Assembly (NCBI RefSeq): GCF_022539665.2
Contig: NC_081333.1
Coordinates: 12,274,971-12,338,970 of the forward strand
Direction of reading: 5' to 3'
DNA length: 64,000 nucleotides
Source: Daphnia carinata
Lineage: Eukaryota; Arthropoda; Branchiopoda; Diplostraca; Daphniidae
The position numbers and the translations under genes were made by a program. The notes beneath the pieces were generated by a model. That model was not told the DNA's origin and made no database searches. It saw only the letters and a program-made list of their open reading frames with translations. How positions within the stretch are numbered: the stretch's first letter is position 1; each line of letters opens with the position of its first letter. This document shows, piece by piece, positions 1 through 13,654 of the stretch.

Positions 1-3000
1 GTTCAGCCTTTTGAATTGATGTAGGACGTGCGACAGTAACGCAGACGGGATATTTCCTCCATTTATAATAAATGAGAATAATGGGAGGCCGATAAGTGAG
101 GCTAAGGAAGAATGAACAACTGCTGTGCTGAAAGGGAAAAAAAATAGGATACGATCCAGCACGTACACGGATGGTGGGAGGGGGAAGGAAATAAAAAATT
201 GGGGAGGGAGAGAGAACGGGGGGGGGGTGTCCATTAATTCTACTTTTTTCGGGCTCCGGCATCGAATGATAAGCAACGGAGAGGGGTGGCGGTGTAGGGG
301 CGGAGTACACACACACACAGGTCAATAAATCGATATACCTTTTATTGTGCTATTGCATGTGTCGTGTTGTTCGTCAGCAACTACGTAGATGGTGGAACAA
401 AACAAAAAAAAAAGTCAGGGCCAGCTGGATTGCCCCTGTCGATTGCCACAGACTCGGCAATTAACGTACATACGAAAACTTTTATGACCATTGTTTCTTG
501 TCGTCTTTCGAATTTTTCTTTTGAAGGGGAGGGATTCAAAACTTTCCATTCGTAACAGATGAAGTATATGCAGATGACCACAATTTGAAACTTGTCAGAT
601 TTCTCCAAATATTTTTTTGTTTATTTCCTGCGCGGATGGATGTCTGTTGTTCGATTGCGTAACGGTAAAATCCTTTTACGACAGTTGTCATTTGGGCATC
701 CGGAGTATCAAATGTGGGGGATTGTCCATTTTCAATACAGTCCGAGTGTATTGCACTACTTTGTATCAATTCAAAGTCCGCAATCAATAAAACACGAGGT
801 CTAATAAAATTGTCGAACAAAATCCATTGTTCCAGGAAAAATGCTGTCTAAAATTAGACACATTTCTTCCAGACTACATCCTTCAAGAAAAAGGTTGATT
901 AGGAATTGGAGCGAAAGATGAGCTGTCGTCTACAGAAAGTGCAAAAAGAGGCGTTGCCCGGATAAAGAAATTCAATACATCAAAAGATAAAGGAATATAG
1001 ATGAGATGGGTCCTGACCGATTGGAGCGAATGGACGCCGCATTAAAGACGACGGGGTTCCACCCCCTTGGAAAGAAAGCTTTTTTTTTTTGTACCGTCAC
1101 AGTGGCTGACGTTAGCTGCCATGAAAAGAAGAAACTAATATATCAAAAGAACTTTGGCCCCCACTTTAGGGAGCAGCCAACTTGAAAATCCTTTTCGTGC
1201 TTTTTCTTTCCCTCTGTCCTTTTAAATTTTTCTTGCTGCACCAGCTCTCACGTGTCTATAGACCAGAGAGTTACAATGCACTTTTCTTTAAATAGTAAGT
1301 AACACCATGGCTCTTTTTTCAACAAACAATTTTAGCTCTAAAAGCTTTTTTTTTTTATTTGGATGGGGGGTGAAATGTGTTGGGGTATTAATCTGCATTT
1401 TCATGTTGAAGATGCACACCTTTAAGCTGATGCTTGTCAAATATTCGGGGGGACTATCTCTTTTGCATTTCTGAATTCTCGAGACGCTTCTTGTAACACG
1501 AGGCAATTAACGAAGGAAGGGGAACTTTGTCCCGAACTAATTGACACGACGTCATTGACGCTATTCCAGTTGTGTAGAACGATGACTTGATGTTGAAGGG
1601 GGTTTTCGTGAGAGCGACGTGATGGAGTTAATCAACTCTGACAGATTTCTGTGTTATACGAATCCACTTTCACGTACATCAATCGAAAATGGCAATCATT
1701 TCCACGTGTCGATTAAAACCGGAATTTTTTTTTCAAACAAAAAAAGAATTGATGTACACACAACGTTCCACTTGTGTGTTCCAACATTTTTTGGGGTTTT
1801 TTCTCAAAGTCATTAAAAGTTGGAGCGGTTTCTCAGAAAACTCGTTACACTTAAAAATAACGTATCCCTAATTTGCGAGAAAGAAAGTTATTGTTCGTTT
1901 TTTGTTTTTCATTGTCGGCGTAGTTCTTTCCTGCCCCGACGTTTGTTTACATTTTAACTGAGTCATTCGATTCAACGATAGACGAATCTCTTTTAAAATA
2001 CAATGGGCTTCTCTCTCTTTTTCGTGTGCTTATATAATTGCAACGAATAGTGTTACAAAATGTTTAATGAAACACGTAGTATACGAACGTAGGAAAAATA
2101 ACAAACTCCCCCATTTGTTAATGGAAGCACATGAACCAAAATTTATATTGAACATTTCCCCCCCGGAAACCTCAAAAAAAAAAAAAAAAAAAGAGAACTG
2201 GCGTAGTCGAAAAACCTTTAAGAAAAAGGAAAGCCCATTAGTGTGATGGATCTTTCTCAATTGTGAATAACAACGTAAAAAAAAGGAACATTAATATAAA
2301 TAAATCAAGTAACTTCCATCTTGTTTTCGTATTCACATGACGTGCAACTTTGAAAATAACGGATGACTAATTAAAATTGGTTTTGTTATGCGGCCATGTT
2401 TTTTAATCGATATCAACACATTGTGTTGCAAAAGAGCCGGTTCGATTCAAAATTTTGAGCAATCATTTTTCAATAGGGGAATTATACAAAGAAAATACGG
2501 GTCGCCTTATAGGAGTGGCCAACGTTTTCGGCCAATCGACTCACTGCCAACAGAACAAAAGAATTTGGCATTTGTTATCGCTCTTTTTTGTGCTTCGAAA
2601 AGACTTTGTCGCGAGCCACATAGCCGTGACGTCATCATCCGTCCGTAAAACATTTTTTTTTCTCTTTTAGGAAAAGAAATCAATTTTTCTTTTTACTAAA
2701 GGCACATTTGATGACGTCGGAAAAACAATAATCCCCTCTAGCTTTTTTTTTCTGTTTTGTTTGTCCGAGTTCCACTCTGATAATTTTCTCAAATGTTATT
2801 ATCATGTCGTTTTTTATGTTTCTGTCTGATGGTTGTTTTTTATATCGAATTCAAAAGACTATTTTGAATCCATTTTCAGGAATTGCTCTCTCTACAATTG
2901 AAACAATCGATACGTGAAAGAGAGAGTTCCTTGTTTTTAAAGGTAAATTGCGTTTATTGTAGGGGGGGGGGCTTGTGTAACACGACAGCAAATTATTTTG

Positions 3001-6000
3001 TTTTAAAAGAGAAACAAAAGTCTTTTTCTTGAAGATTTTGGCCGTTTGACAACATTTTGTGTTGTCATTCTTTGTGATCTTTTTCTGTCATCTTTCCCTT
3101 TTGTTAATAAGGAACGACATGGAAAAAGGGAAACAAAAAGGAAATCCTCTTCAATTCCTCCGTTTCTTCTTTTGTTGTTTTTATCTTTGGTGTCAACTAG
3201 ACCCAGTGATTTATAGAGAGCTTCGTCATTCGTCTCTGGTGACCCCTATATCCGTCAAAGACAAAAAAATACGAGATATAAATCAACGTATAGAACAGCC
3301 ACTGTCCTTTTTCCTTCTTCCCTCGTGAAAAACAAAAAAAAAATTGGTAAATTACATTTCCCCGAAAGAAAATGAACAAAAATAAGGTCACCTCTACGTG
3401 GGAAGTGTTGATGTGTGTGTGGTATCAACTGAGAAAGTTTCCTTTATTTTTTTCCATTGATTGGTTTCTCCATTAAGGTTGGAGGCTTTTTTTAATGGCA
3501 CGTATCGCAAGGGCACACATACCATAATTGCTAAAGAACGTATCGTAGATGTACGTATAGTCCTGCGCGCAGATCCACTTTAACGAGCTTGTGAGTATCC
3601 GACTGGAAAACACAAGAAAAAGGGGGGGATCGTGTGGCCGCAACAGAGGGATTATTATTTTTTTTTTTTTCTTCGTTCCACATTGGCCATCTGGTTTAAT
3701 TACCACTTTTTTCTTGAACATTTGAGACGTTGGACACAGTCTATTGTTTGAAATCCCTCTTGCAACGTCTGACACATCGTGTGCGAGGGGGAGAAAACAT
3801 GGAACTTATTCGACTATGAATTTTTCCTTTCGGTTGATTGTGCCTGGCCAGGAAATAAAAAAAATATATATATTTTTCCTCCATGTTACGCTTTTGTGAC
3901 GTCAACTGTTTTTCTTCTTCCCCTTGTCTATCAATACAGCGATAAAAAAGGGGATATAATCTACTGGACCCATCAGTTTAAGACCCGTTGCTCCATTATT
4001 TATGTTTCTCCCTCAAAGGATCTGATGGGCCCAGTTTTTTTGCACAAACATCTCTCTCTCTCTTTATGTATATGCCTGTGTCATTTTCTTCTTAATCATT
4101 CATACATTTCGTTTGCCCGTCATCATCATCCTGGCTTATTTTTTTCAACGCCTTCGCTTCCAGACAGAACCTTCCCCCTACTCCATCAGTTTAAAAAACC
4201 CTCTTGGGGGCGAACGCACGCCCGGCTTCCTTGCAAGAAGCAAATTATCATCCAAAGTGGTAGAAAAAGGGGGCCCTCACGGCTTTTTTTTTTTTAAATC
4301 ATCGGTTATATGGACTGCTGGAACACGACCGGGGGACGAAAGGTCGTTCATCATTCGTTAAAAATCAGTAACGCTCGATGCATTCGCCCTTTTTTTCTTT
4401 GGGGTTTGCCAAAATAATTATGACACAGCGGACTATAAATCCGTTAAAAAGAAAGAAAAAAACAAAACAGGAATGATCTTGTAGTTTGACATCATTCAAA
4501 CCGACGGTCTAATTAAAAACAGAAATTCGAGGAATTTCACGGTGCCTTGGCGAAAAAGAATCGTTTTCAACTCTTTGAGACACACACACACACTGGAAGA
4601 TATTTACATAAATCCATCCCGTCCTTTTTTTTTGGCTAGGGTTTCAGGTTTAAAAAAAAAAGATTGGAAGCAAAACTGTACGCCCTCGTCTGCCGGCTCG
4701 TAAATCAACCCATCATTAATATTAATCACCTGCTGCCTTTTGGGTTATAACGTTAGTTCTTTTCATCCCTGTTACACACTGAGGGGAGGGAGTTGTGTTA
4801 TCTTCTCATTTTGCTCGATTTTTGTTTTTTTGTTTACTACCCCTGACGATGATAATAGAGTCCCTTCTCTGTGTGTGTCTCTGTTGAAAGAGATTCATTT
4901 TTATTTTGGCTCTGCTCTTTGAAACGCATTTCGTGCACTGTCCGCTGTTGGCGTTCTCAGCACTTGGCCAGCAAATAGACACACGGGAAATCCGCCCTCT
5001 CTACTTTTCCATCTCCTTCTTTCTTTTTTGTGTGTTCCACAGAGAGAGAGAGAGGGAAAACATAATTAGTGTAGCCAGGCGAGGTCCCCATCATCAAGAG
5101 TCGGCAACTTTCGGGCGAACGAACGCGCGCGCGCACGGACCCCAATTTTTTATTTTTTTTTTCTTCTTAATTTCCTTTTGATTTCTTCTTCCTCTCAGCA
5201 AGGGAGGGGAAAAAAGGCTTTATCCTCTTATATATATCGCCCACTCTGTGGTGCAGAGACGTGCTCATATTTCCATCCATATTTTTCCATCGAACGTCCT
5301 CGCAATTTCCCCGGCGATCCCCTTTGCAACACCAATCCCGCTATAATACGCTCGAGTGCTATTGTCTGTGACGCAATAACACTTGCGTAAACAACAAAAA
5401 ATTCTATTTTTAACATTTGCAATTAGACATTTTTTTTTTCTCATCGCTCGTGGACAACTTTAAATCATTTAAAAATTGTTCCTGCAAGGAAAAAAATCGT
5501 TTTTCTTTTTTGCTCATCTAAAAACACGCCAAGCATTCAGCCCCCCAATGAGCTAATTAAGAGTTTGGGAACGGGAACGCGCGCACGCCAGCAAAAAAAA
5601 AGGACTTGATGAACGAGTTTGGCAGAAGAGGATGGGTGGTCGGGATTTTGGAGTCGTTCGCAATCGAAAGTTTATACGGTCCAACGTACTCTGAAGCCGT
5701 TGAGAATGACGACCAAGTTATCCCTCATTTGCTTTTTCTTTTCTTTCAATTTTCATTTTCGGGAGCCTCCTAAAATTAAAGCAAACCGACTTAACACCAA
5801 ACTTTTTCTACACGATAATTAAAGGGACAAGTGGTCGACTAATCAGTTGAAGAATCGTAAACTTTTAGAATAATTTCCGAGTTTTAAAAAAATTCGTGAT
5901 TCAAAAGGCGGGTAAGAAGTTTTTGAAAATTGTTCATCGGTGGTAGTCTTACATAATAGGGGAGTTGGAAGCCCCACCGACAGCTGTTGACGAAGAAGGG

Positions 6001-8873
6001 TGGGCCTTAGAAACTTTATTTCAGCACGTTGATGTTCTTTGCATATGTACGCAGCTGTTTTGTCGCCTATTTCGCTCAATATTATGCACAGGCTCGCTGC
6101 ACCCTACCACCCCCCGAAAGAAGTTTTGCGTTCAACTTTAGACAACAATTTTTTTTTTTTTTTTTTTACATAATTCAATGATGGACGGACGTGACGCAAG
6201 AAAATGTGCGCAGATGATGAGCGGTGTGGAGGTGTTGTTCAAAGCTCGGAGGGGGCATCCGAAAGTCATTAAGACCCGCAGTGAAGCAACATCATTCATC
6301 AGGGAAAAAAACCAAAAGTAGCAACGGCAGCACAAAAATCCCGACGCGAAAATGGCCTCCAGACACAAAAAAAAAAATCTTAGGAAATGCACGGACAGCC
6401 GCAATCCAACAACAGCAGGTTATAATAATCTTTAAAAGTAATATATACAACAAAAGCGCACGTATACACACACACCGGGCATAATGGTATAAACCTCCGT
6501 GTATATGTTAGACTGTACTACTTTTTTACACACACAAGGTCCTAAAAAGAATTTCTGCCCTATTCACGTTTTATTTCATTGTCCTCTCGTCTTCTTTCAC
6601 ATTTTTTTTTTTTTCATTTCTCTTTGGCAATTTGGGCCCTCCCGTCTGGGATTCCACGCCATTTCGCCCACGGAAATCTCCCGCGTGCTTCTCTCTCTAT
6701 ACAAGCGTCACAAAAGAGGATAAAAAAGGTTTTCTCTCTGGCTTTGGCACGCATTCAACTATTTGGTTATTTCCCTGTGTTCCATGAGAAGAAGCTGACT
6801 CTCTATACGCTTGTGGGTTGTTGATTTGCCAGGCACCGCTAGCTGCGGTTCTTTTCCTAGCGCGTCACGACCTATACGCGGCCATGATTCAGCCATGGCG
6901 TCCCTTTTTCCTCTTCGTGTACTTGTATATTATAACACAGAGTGAATGCCTGGCACTGCAAAGTTGCGTGTGCTTGCAGCTTCTCTTTTGTTTGGCTGCT
7001 GCAAATGTTGCTGTGTCTGCGTCCGCTGGCGGCTACACAGACATTCTTGCGAGTTATTCATGATTCCATTTTTATTTAGACGTCTGCTGGCGGATGGATA
7101 TACTATGCGGACTGTCGGGGAAATAAGGAAAAAGAAATGCCACGAGTGCCGCAGGAAGAGAGGGGGGCAGGGACACATAACGATCTCTTTTGGACTTTTG
7201 GACTTGCCATCCATTTTCTTTCCGTCTCGTGTTTGTCTATTCCAGTCCTGATGAGACTCAGATAGGCCACTACTTTTAGAAAAGAAACTTTCAGTTTTTT
7301 TTTTTTTATTTTATTAGTTTCACAGAGAAACTGCTGAGACGATATAAAAGGGTAACTGTAGAGATTATGGTCGGATGGGTATTGATTCGCCTTTTGTTCC
7401 ATCACCATCGTGTTCCATCATCTATTCACAGATGGCTCGCTGCAATCAATGTCAAGTGGCTTTCCTTTAAAAAAAGAACTCACTTTAAGGAAGCAAAAAA
7501 AAAAAAAAAAAAAATTTAAAATGTGTTGGGAAAAAGTCAAAGGAGATGGAAAAGATTTGACATGAGAAAGAAATTTCATTTTTTTTTTTTTTTTTTTGAA
7601 AATAAAATTCCAATCGGCTGTCTGATGTTGACGGGATGTCGGGACCCGGGCGGATTTGTTTACTTATCGAGCAAACAACTTGACACAGCAAGTTCTCTTC
7701 AATTTCCTATCTCTTCTTTTTTAAACTTGTACGTCTTCCCTTCCCTCTGCATATCCTACACATATATTTTTCTGAAGTTAAAATATTTGAACGCGGCATT
7801 TTCAGCCGCTCCTAAGTAAGTACATAAAACGGAACACGTACATATATGCAAAAGACCTTTTTTTTTTTTTTTTTCTTTGCTTTTCTCGACAAGTCGATGA
7901 CCAGTCAGAACAACGAAAAAAAATCTTGGCTTTGCCTCCACGACCCGCTGCCAACAACCTTTAAAAAACGTCGCTTTAAAAGTGCAGAGTCAAAGTCAAT
8001 CTCATAGATTTTTTTTTTTTTTTTGAAAAAAAAAAGGAAAAGATAACAGCATTTCACCATCTGCACCGCGGTTTTTATATTTTTCTTATTTATTGAACCC
8101 CCCTCGCTCTCAAGACGTTTAACCAATGGGGGTATAAACCAAGTCCAATGGGCTGGAGAGAGACGGCCAGGGTTCATTTCGTGGTTAGGAAAGGGCAAGG
8201 TTTTATTTTTTCGAACCACGCAGTTCCGCTTCGCCCCCAATAACAAGACGGGAAATAGCAAATGAAAAAAGTAACATTTTTAATGACTCAGTGGGAAAAG
8301 TGTATAGCAGCCTGATTTGAATTTGACTCGGTCATCGGTAACGAAAAGCGTCTTTGCCTTCTAGCTTTTGGTATATTGAGCGAAAAACAGCCTCGACAGA
8401 GAAGTGGGAGGTTGGAAATCGGTATCGAATATCCTTCATTCAATCACTGTCAGCATTCCAGACTGGCATGCTTAGTGGCTCTCTGAGCTGTTGATAAACA
8501 ATGGGGGCAACCTTTAAACTTGTGGAAGTGCATGCATCATCAGTAACAAGTAGATCGTTTTGCAGGCGAACCGGGGGCGAGACTGCGACTGCATTTCACC
8601 GATTGGATTATCAGATTGCCGCTTAGAAAGTCCTATCTCGAGGAAGCAGAGGGTTGACGATGTATTTTGTGCGGCCGCCTCATGTGAAAAATAATATACA
8701 CAACCCAACCAACCAAAGAGTTGCATCATCGTTCGCTTTCCCACTCGCAAACGTGTATATACAATACCCACACACACAAACATGTATATATGTGAGAGTG
8801 TGGTAGACCGTAAACATTTCAACTGGTGCAGTTCTCAGACAAATAATAATATTAACATCAAAAAATAAAAACA
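1..8873. other. Gene-poor AT-rich tract with homopolymers
   Basis: I see no supportable gene here. Open frames exist on both strands but they run through poly-T/poly-A tracts, lack flanking splice signals that agree in phase, and resemble no family I know. The tract holds many T or A runs (for example near 6150-6167, 7495-7514, 7579-7597 and 7858-7874), a short GA repeat near 5041-5056, and one perfect CRE-type palindrome TGACGTCA at 2627-2634. It could contain untranslated exons, long introns of a gene starting outside the window, or regulatory DNA. None of these can be decided from sequence alone. Confidence 0.6.
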
Positions 8874-11379
8874 TTAAGGCTTGACGAATTGAAGGACTTG
8901 TTTGGCTTGCGACTTGGCGACTTGATACATCTGACGAGGCGTCACCTCGCTTTTGGAATCGTTGAGCAACGCCATGCAAATTACTGAGAGCTTGTTGGCG
9001 CAGGTGCGGAAGAGCGGATCTTTCGTGGTGATCTGCTGATCGCCCAAAACTTTAATGATGACGGCTTTCAGCTGCTGCTTGAATGTGTCCTTTGGGAACG
9101 CGGCAGCTCGTTCGTTGTTGTTTTTCTTGGAAGGCGTCGTTCGATTACTCGTTCGAGTTAGTCCGCCGCTTTTGGCCAACAGACGGGGAGACTTGCGGAG
9201 CTGCGCGAGGTCATGCGGTTGTTGATTCTTCTTCGGCGTTCGGGCTGCAACCACACCAGAGCTCGAAGCTAAAGCCGGCGGACGGTTTTTGGCTGACAGC
9301 TGATAGGAAGTCGAACTGTTGATCGACCACGGGTTACACCACGTTGCTGACGCTGTCTCGGGAGGTACCCACTTGTCCTGGTATTCAGATCGCTGTTTCT
9401 CAGCTTTCTCATCTTCCACGCTGCGATTATAACTAATTCAATAATGCTTATTAGCATACTTTAAAATTTCTTTTGCCATAATAAGAAAACCTACTTGATC
9501 CCGTGATATTTTAAATTGACGCTCAAGGGCCATTCCGTCTTCCGGGCTGTTTCCACATCACACGTCGGTTTCAATCGTGTCGAGACGATGCTTTCAGGAC
9601 GAGTCTTTTTGGGAGAGCGATTGGGTTGCTGTTTTTTGTTGAAACAACGTAGCAAACTGTTGACATCGACTGAGACGGTACGGCCATTGGAGCCAGGTTG
9701 TAATAAGCGATTGTTCATAGTAGCAGGCCGGTCAATTTCGGTAACCATCTTCTTTTCCAACTTCCATTTGAGAACTTCGGCTTCTGAGAATTCCGGCCAC
9801 TCGTTTTTCTGTGGCTCGAATTTGGCTGTGAATCGATGGTGTTGTTTTGCCACGGCTAACGCGACTTCGTCCAACAGTTCGTTCACTGTAGGCAGGTCAA
9901 TGGAACCATTCTCTTTAATCCACGTTTGAAGCGCATGCAACTGCAACCGCCGGATTTCTTTTTCTAATCGATCCACTCGTAAGTAGTCTGACGCAGCCGG
10001 AACTATGGTGTGCTCAGTTGCGGAAACCTTAGGCACTGAGAAAGCGATCGTTGAACAATGTCCGACGTAAACATTTGCCATATTTTGCAGTTGATCGGCT
10101 CCTTTCAGTAGATAAAGCCTCAATTCACTGTCGGTCCAGTGACTCAAGAAATAAAGGGATTGCGACGTCGTTTCCTTTCCCCGATGTTCCACTTCCTCAG
10201 TTGTGTAGTCAAGGCGAAACAGAAATGAAACCTATTCAAATAAGTCATTGATTTAATATTTTGTTTATATTTTTAGTGAATAACACAGTTACGTTTTCAT
10301 CCATTGCTTTCCAGAACGAATCTGCTTCTTCTATTGATAGTACCAAAGACGTTGAGGTATAGAAAATGAACGGTACACTGTCGGCATCAAATGAGCCGAC
10401 CAGTTCCAAAAATGAACAAAATGTTTTCCTCTGTTAAAGAATTGAAATAATTAAAATTACCATCCATAAAACTTGCAGATTAACAAATACTACCGGTGCC
10501 GCAATAAACGGGAAACATTCACCCCTTATTTGACTTATGAGCAGATCCAGAGAGTCAAAGCCATAACTGAGTTCAGCATGTTCAAGATGTCTGAAATGGT
10601 TAGGATTTTGAGGATCTCTCATTTTCAAAGATCCACGCCAAAACAGTTGATGGTTTATACCTATGCACAATATGGCAAACTCTTGTTTATGAAATATCTT
10701 TACGTTGTTGCACAGACTAAATGATTTCCAAAATTCAGGACAATCTTCCTTTTGTATTATTATGTCAATGGCGTAGTTCTTTAAATTATTGAAAGCCTTC
10801 TCATCCCATGGGTCAGATGGTATGTCTGCAATGAAACTGCTGGAAAGAAATTCTTGGAACACTTCAACTCCTAAGCCTTTAATTATTTTGTGAGAATTCG
10901 TCAAGCAAACAGCCCACTGAATCGAAGATTGGTTCTGGACTAACTGGCCGGCATTTGGTGCTCGAGATGATTTCACCATAGAACTCTGATAATCCTTCAC
11001 AACTTGAAAATCATGTTTCCATTTCACTGAAAAAAACAAACAAAGAAAATTAATATAACATATAGTAGGCATGGTTCTATGGAACAAGGTAATGCCAATT
11101 CATGGCCTTTACTTTCAGCATTCACAGACGGAAGCTTTCATGAAAATGTTTATAAATCTTTCATTTTTGAATGTTAAATTAAGCCCATTGCAATGAAATC
11201 CTGTTATAGTAAGGGCAACTTATGGTAAAAACAACAAGGTGATATGATGGAAATATAAATTGCTAGGTTGGAAACCTTCACAAAATCAAAGAAATGAGAT
11301 GAGAAAAAACAAATGTTAACCTACCTATCTCGTTTTTATTGTTAACATCATCAATCACAATTATAAAATATCGTTCCAT
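8874..11379 (-). CDS. MTBP: MTBP-like protein (Treslin/TICRR partner, origin firing)
   Basis: Predicted MTBP homologue, which in animals binds Treslin/TICRR and supports CDK-dependent origin firing in the nucleus. Five coding exons: 11379-11325, 11026-10494, 10430-10293, 10231-9495 and 9432-8874. Phases agree throughout and give about 673 residues; vertebrate MTBP is about 900. The match rests on several landmarks in the right order: the start MERYFIIVI; the mid-region block EWPEFSEAEVLKW; a LL-x-x-F helix (VDVNSLLRCF); the YHGI motif followed by an acidic/basic stretch; and a C-terminal domain (about residues 601-673) with FRTCANKLSVICM, the counterpart of the vertebrate FTACSQRLFEIS helix, ending KQVLQFVKP. 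The linker before it is basic and Ser/Thr-rich. The third intron boundary has two in-phase donors (10493 and 10460). I prefer the first because it gives a 63 bp intron. The start codon lies 168 bp from that of the divergent POGLUT2-like gene. Confidence 0.85.
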
Positions 11380-11547
11380 GGTGTCGGCGAAAATTCACTG
11401 TTTATTTATTATGCTTCAACCAGATAGTTTTATTGAAAAGTAACACAATAGCAGACAGTTGACGTTTGAACGCGCCAAATAGCAAAACCATTTGTCCTCG
11501 CTGCTTAGCAACCGCAAGCAGACGAAAATTGGTCTTCAACTGAAAAA
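11380..11547. promoter_or_regulatory. Divergent promoter between MTBP-like and POGLUT2-like genes
   Basis: Only 168 bp separate the two start codons, which point away from each other. Both core promoters and both 5' leaders must therefore fit here, or lie inside the neighbouring gene. No canonical TATA box is evident at a fixed distance from either start. Co-regulation is an inference from spacing. Confidence 0.55.
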
Positions 11548-13440
11548 ATGTCAGTTTTCAAATATGCGTTTGTCTGGAACTGCATAAGTATTTTCATAAT
11601 TATTTTTAATCCGACAACAAGTATTGCAAATGAGCTGTCTGAGTGCATGGTCACCGGGCCAGGAATCATTCCCGATCGGGTGGTTCTTCCTGCTCGATAT
11701 TTTTTCATACAGTCAACAGGAAGGTACCATCACGGTGTTTCATGTAGACGTAAAGCATGTACAGTTTTATCTATTGATTTAGGTGTAATATTTCACAAGC
11801 CGAACTAGTTGTCGAGCTGAAAGGAAAATCTGAACATGGTCCTTGCAGAGTATGGACTCAGATACTTGATCGTCATGATGGAAGCTTCATTGTTCGCTAC
11901 AAAATGTTCCAGGTGGGTTCAATAGCTAATAACTTATCTTAGAACTCTAAACAATAAAAACAAATCATTCAGTACTGTGATGACATGGAAATTCATGTCA
12001 TCTGGAAAGGCCATCATCTAGCTGAATCTCCCTACACTTATGAAGGAAGGATATATGCTGAAGCCTGTGATTGCCCACTAGACAACATTGATGAGATGAT
12101 TGCTGCCTATCAATGTTCAACTGATGTTGTTCAGGTTGATAATGACCTTAGTCAATTCCACAATGTTGACTTCAACCAAGTTCTTAGTGAAGCGATAAAG
12201 AGATTCAGTCATGCAGGTTCTTACAGTTTTTGCCATTATGTGGTTCTTAATAATAAGGTAAATGTTCTGTACATAGTTATCATAACACGTAGTACAATTT
12301 TAGTGTTTCTCGAAAGGTACATCGTCACTGCTATGGCCAACATGTGGGATTCAACATGTTTATGGATAATATTCTGTTATCCATATCCCGTAAGGCAATC
12401 CTGCCTGACATGGAGTTTTTGATGAATCTTGGGGATTGGCCATTAGTCAAGAAAAATGTGCGACCAATCATACCAATATTCTCCTGGTGTGGATCAACCG
12501 AAACTGCTGATATTGTAATGCCGACCTATGATATCACGGAAGCCTCATTGGAGTGTATGGGAAGGTTGTAAAACTGCTTTGCTTTCTGTGAAAAGAAAAA
12601 AAACTGACTTTTACTACTTTTTTTTACAGGGTAACTTTGGACATGTTATCTGTACAGTCCAATCCGGAAATAAGGTGGGAAAACAAACAAGATAAGGCTT
12701 TCTGGAGAGGAAGAGATTCACGTCGGGAACGATTAAACTTGGTTAAACTTTCACGTCGTCACCCTGAATTGATCAATGCATCTCTAACCAACTTCTTCTT
12801 CTTTCGGGACGAAGAGGAGACATACGGACCGAAAGAGGACCACATTTCCTTCTTCAAATTTTTTGATGTAACTTTTATTGCTCAGCACTCCAAAAATTCT
12901 TCTTTAATTCAGAATTAACTTCATCGTTCGTGTCTGGTTTTAGTACAAGTACCAGTTGAACATAGATGGTACAGTAGCAGCATATCGCTTCCCCTACCTA
13001 TTGGCCGGCGATGCCGTAGTGTTCAAGCAAGATTCCGAATACTACGAGCACTTTTATAGTGACCTCAAACCGAAAGTGCACTATATTCCAATCAAAGCAG
13101 ACCTCAGTGACCTGGTTGAGGTGATTAAATGGGCCAAGACTCACGACGAAGAAGTTCGACAAATCGGTGCTAATGGAAGGCAGTATGCCAGGAGTCACCT
13201 TTTGCCAAAAGATATTATTTGTTATCACGCCACCCTTTTTAAGGTTTTTTGCATACGAAGTAGATGTTTGATCTTTTAATTAACATTTTCTTTTTTGTCT
13301 TACTGCAGAAATGGAGCCAGAAACTCAAAACTCCTGTTCGTGTTCGTGATCAAATGACTTTAGTTAAGCCGTCTAATTCGACGGACAAGCGGCTAGGTAG
13401 CTGCCAGTGTTCGAAGAAAATGACCCATATGGAACTATGA
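11548..13440 (+). CDS. POGLUT2: Protein O-glucosyltransferase 2/3 (KDELC1/KDELC2-like)
   Basis: ER-lumen glucosyltransferase of the CAP10/GT90 family, which adds O-glucose to EGF-like domains of secreted and membrane proteins such as Notch and fibrillins. Seven exons: 11548-11723, 11783-11912, 11973-12257, 12317-12564, 12630-12867, 12944-13243 and 13309-13440. Introns are 59-76 bp, all GT-AG and phase-consistent. The product is 502 residues, the same length as human POGLUT2. Seen in order: a hydrophobic signal peptide (about residues 5-25); a filamin-type Ig domain (about 30-135) with [11 protein letters not shown] and [11 protein letters not shown]; then the GT90 domain with [63 protein letters not shown] and YYEHFY. 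The C terminus reads THMEL instead of KDEL. The gene converges on the F-box gene with 214 bp between stop codons. POGLUT2 versus POGLUT3 cannot be separated, since arthropods usually have one ancestor-like copy. Confidence 0.93.
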
Positions 13441-13654
13441 AATGGAATCATTTTCACGCAGCTTACGCTTATCAAGTGCCAAAGTAATCAGAAAAAACTG
13501 GCTACGTTTATGAATCTTCAACTCTTACTGCATGTAGTGTTATTCCAGAAAACAAAACAGGTATATAATACACTTTGCTTTTACACATACTATTTAACTC
13601 AAAACTTCCAAAGAAGTTTAGCATTCGAGGGAACACATTTCTAAGTCGATAGAA

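Noticed and set aside
3779-4297. 172-codon plus-strand open frame
   Set aside because: It runs through several homopolymers and shows no motif. The start is not a supported ATG.
9516-9929. 137-codon plus-strand open frame inside the MTBP-like gene
   Set aside because: Antisense shadow of MTBP exon 4.
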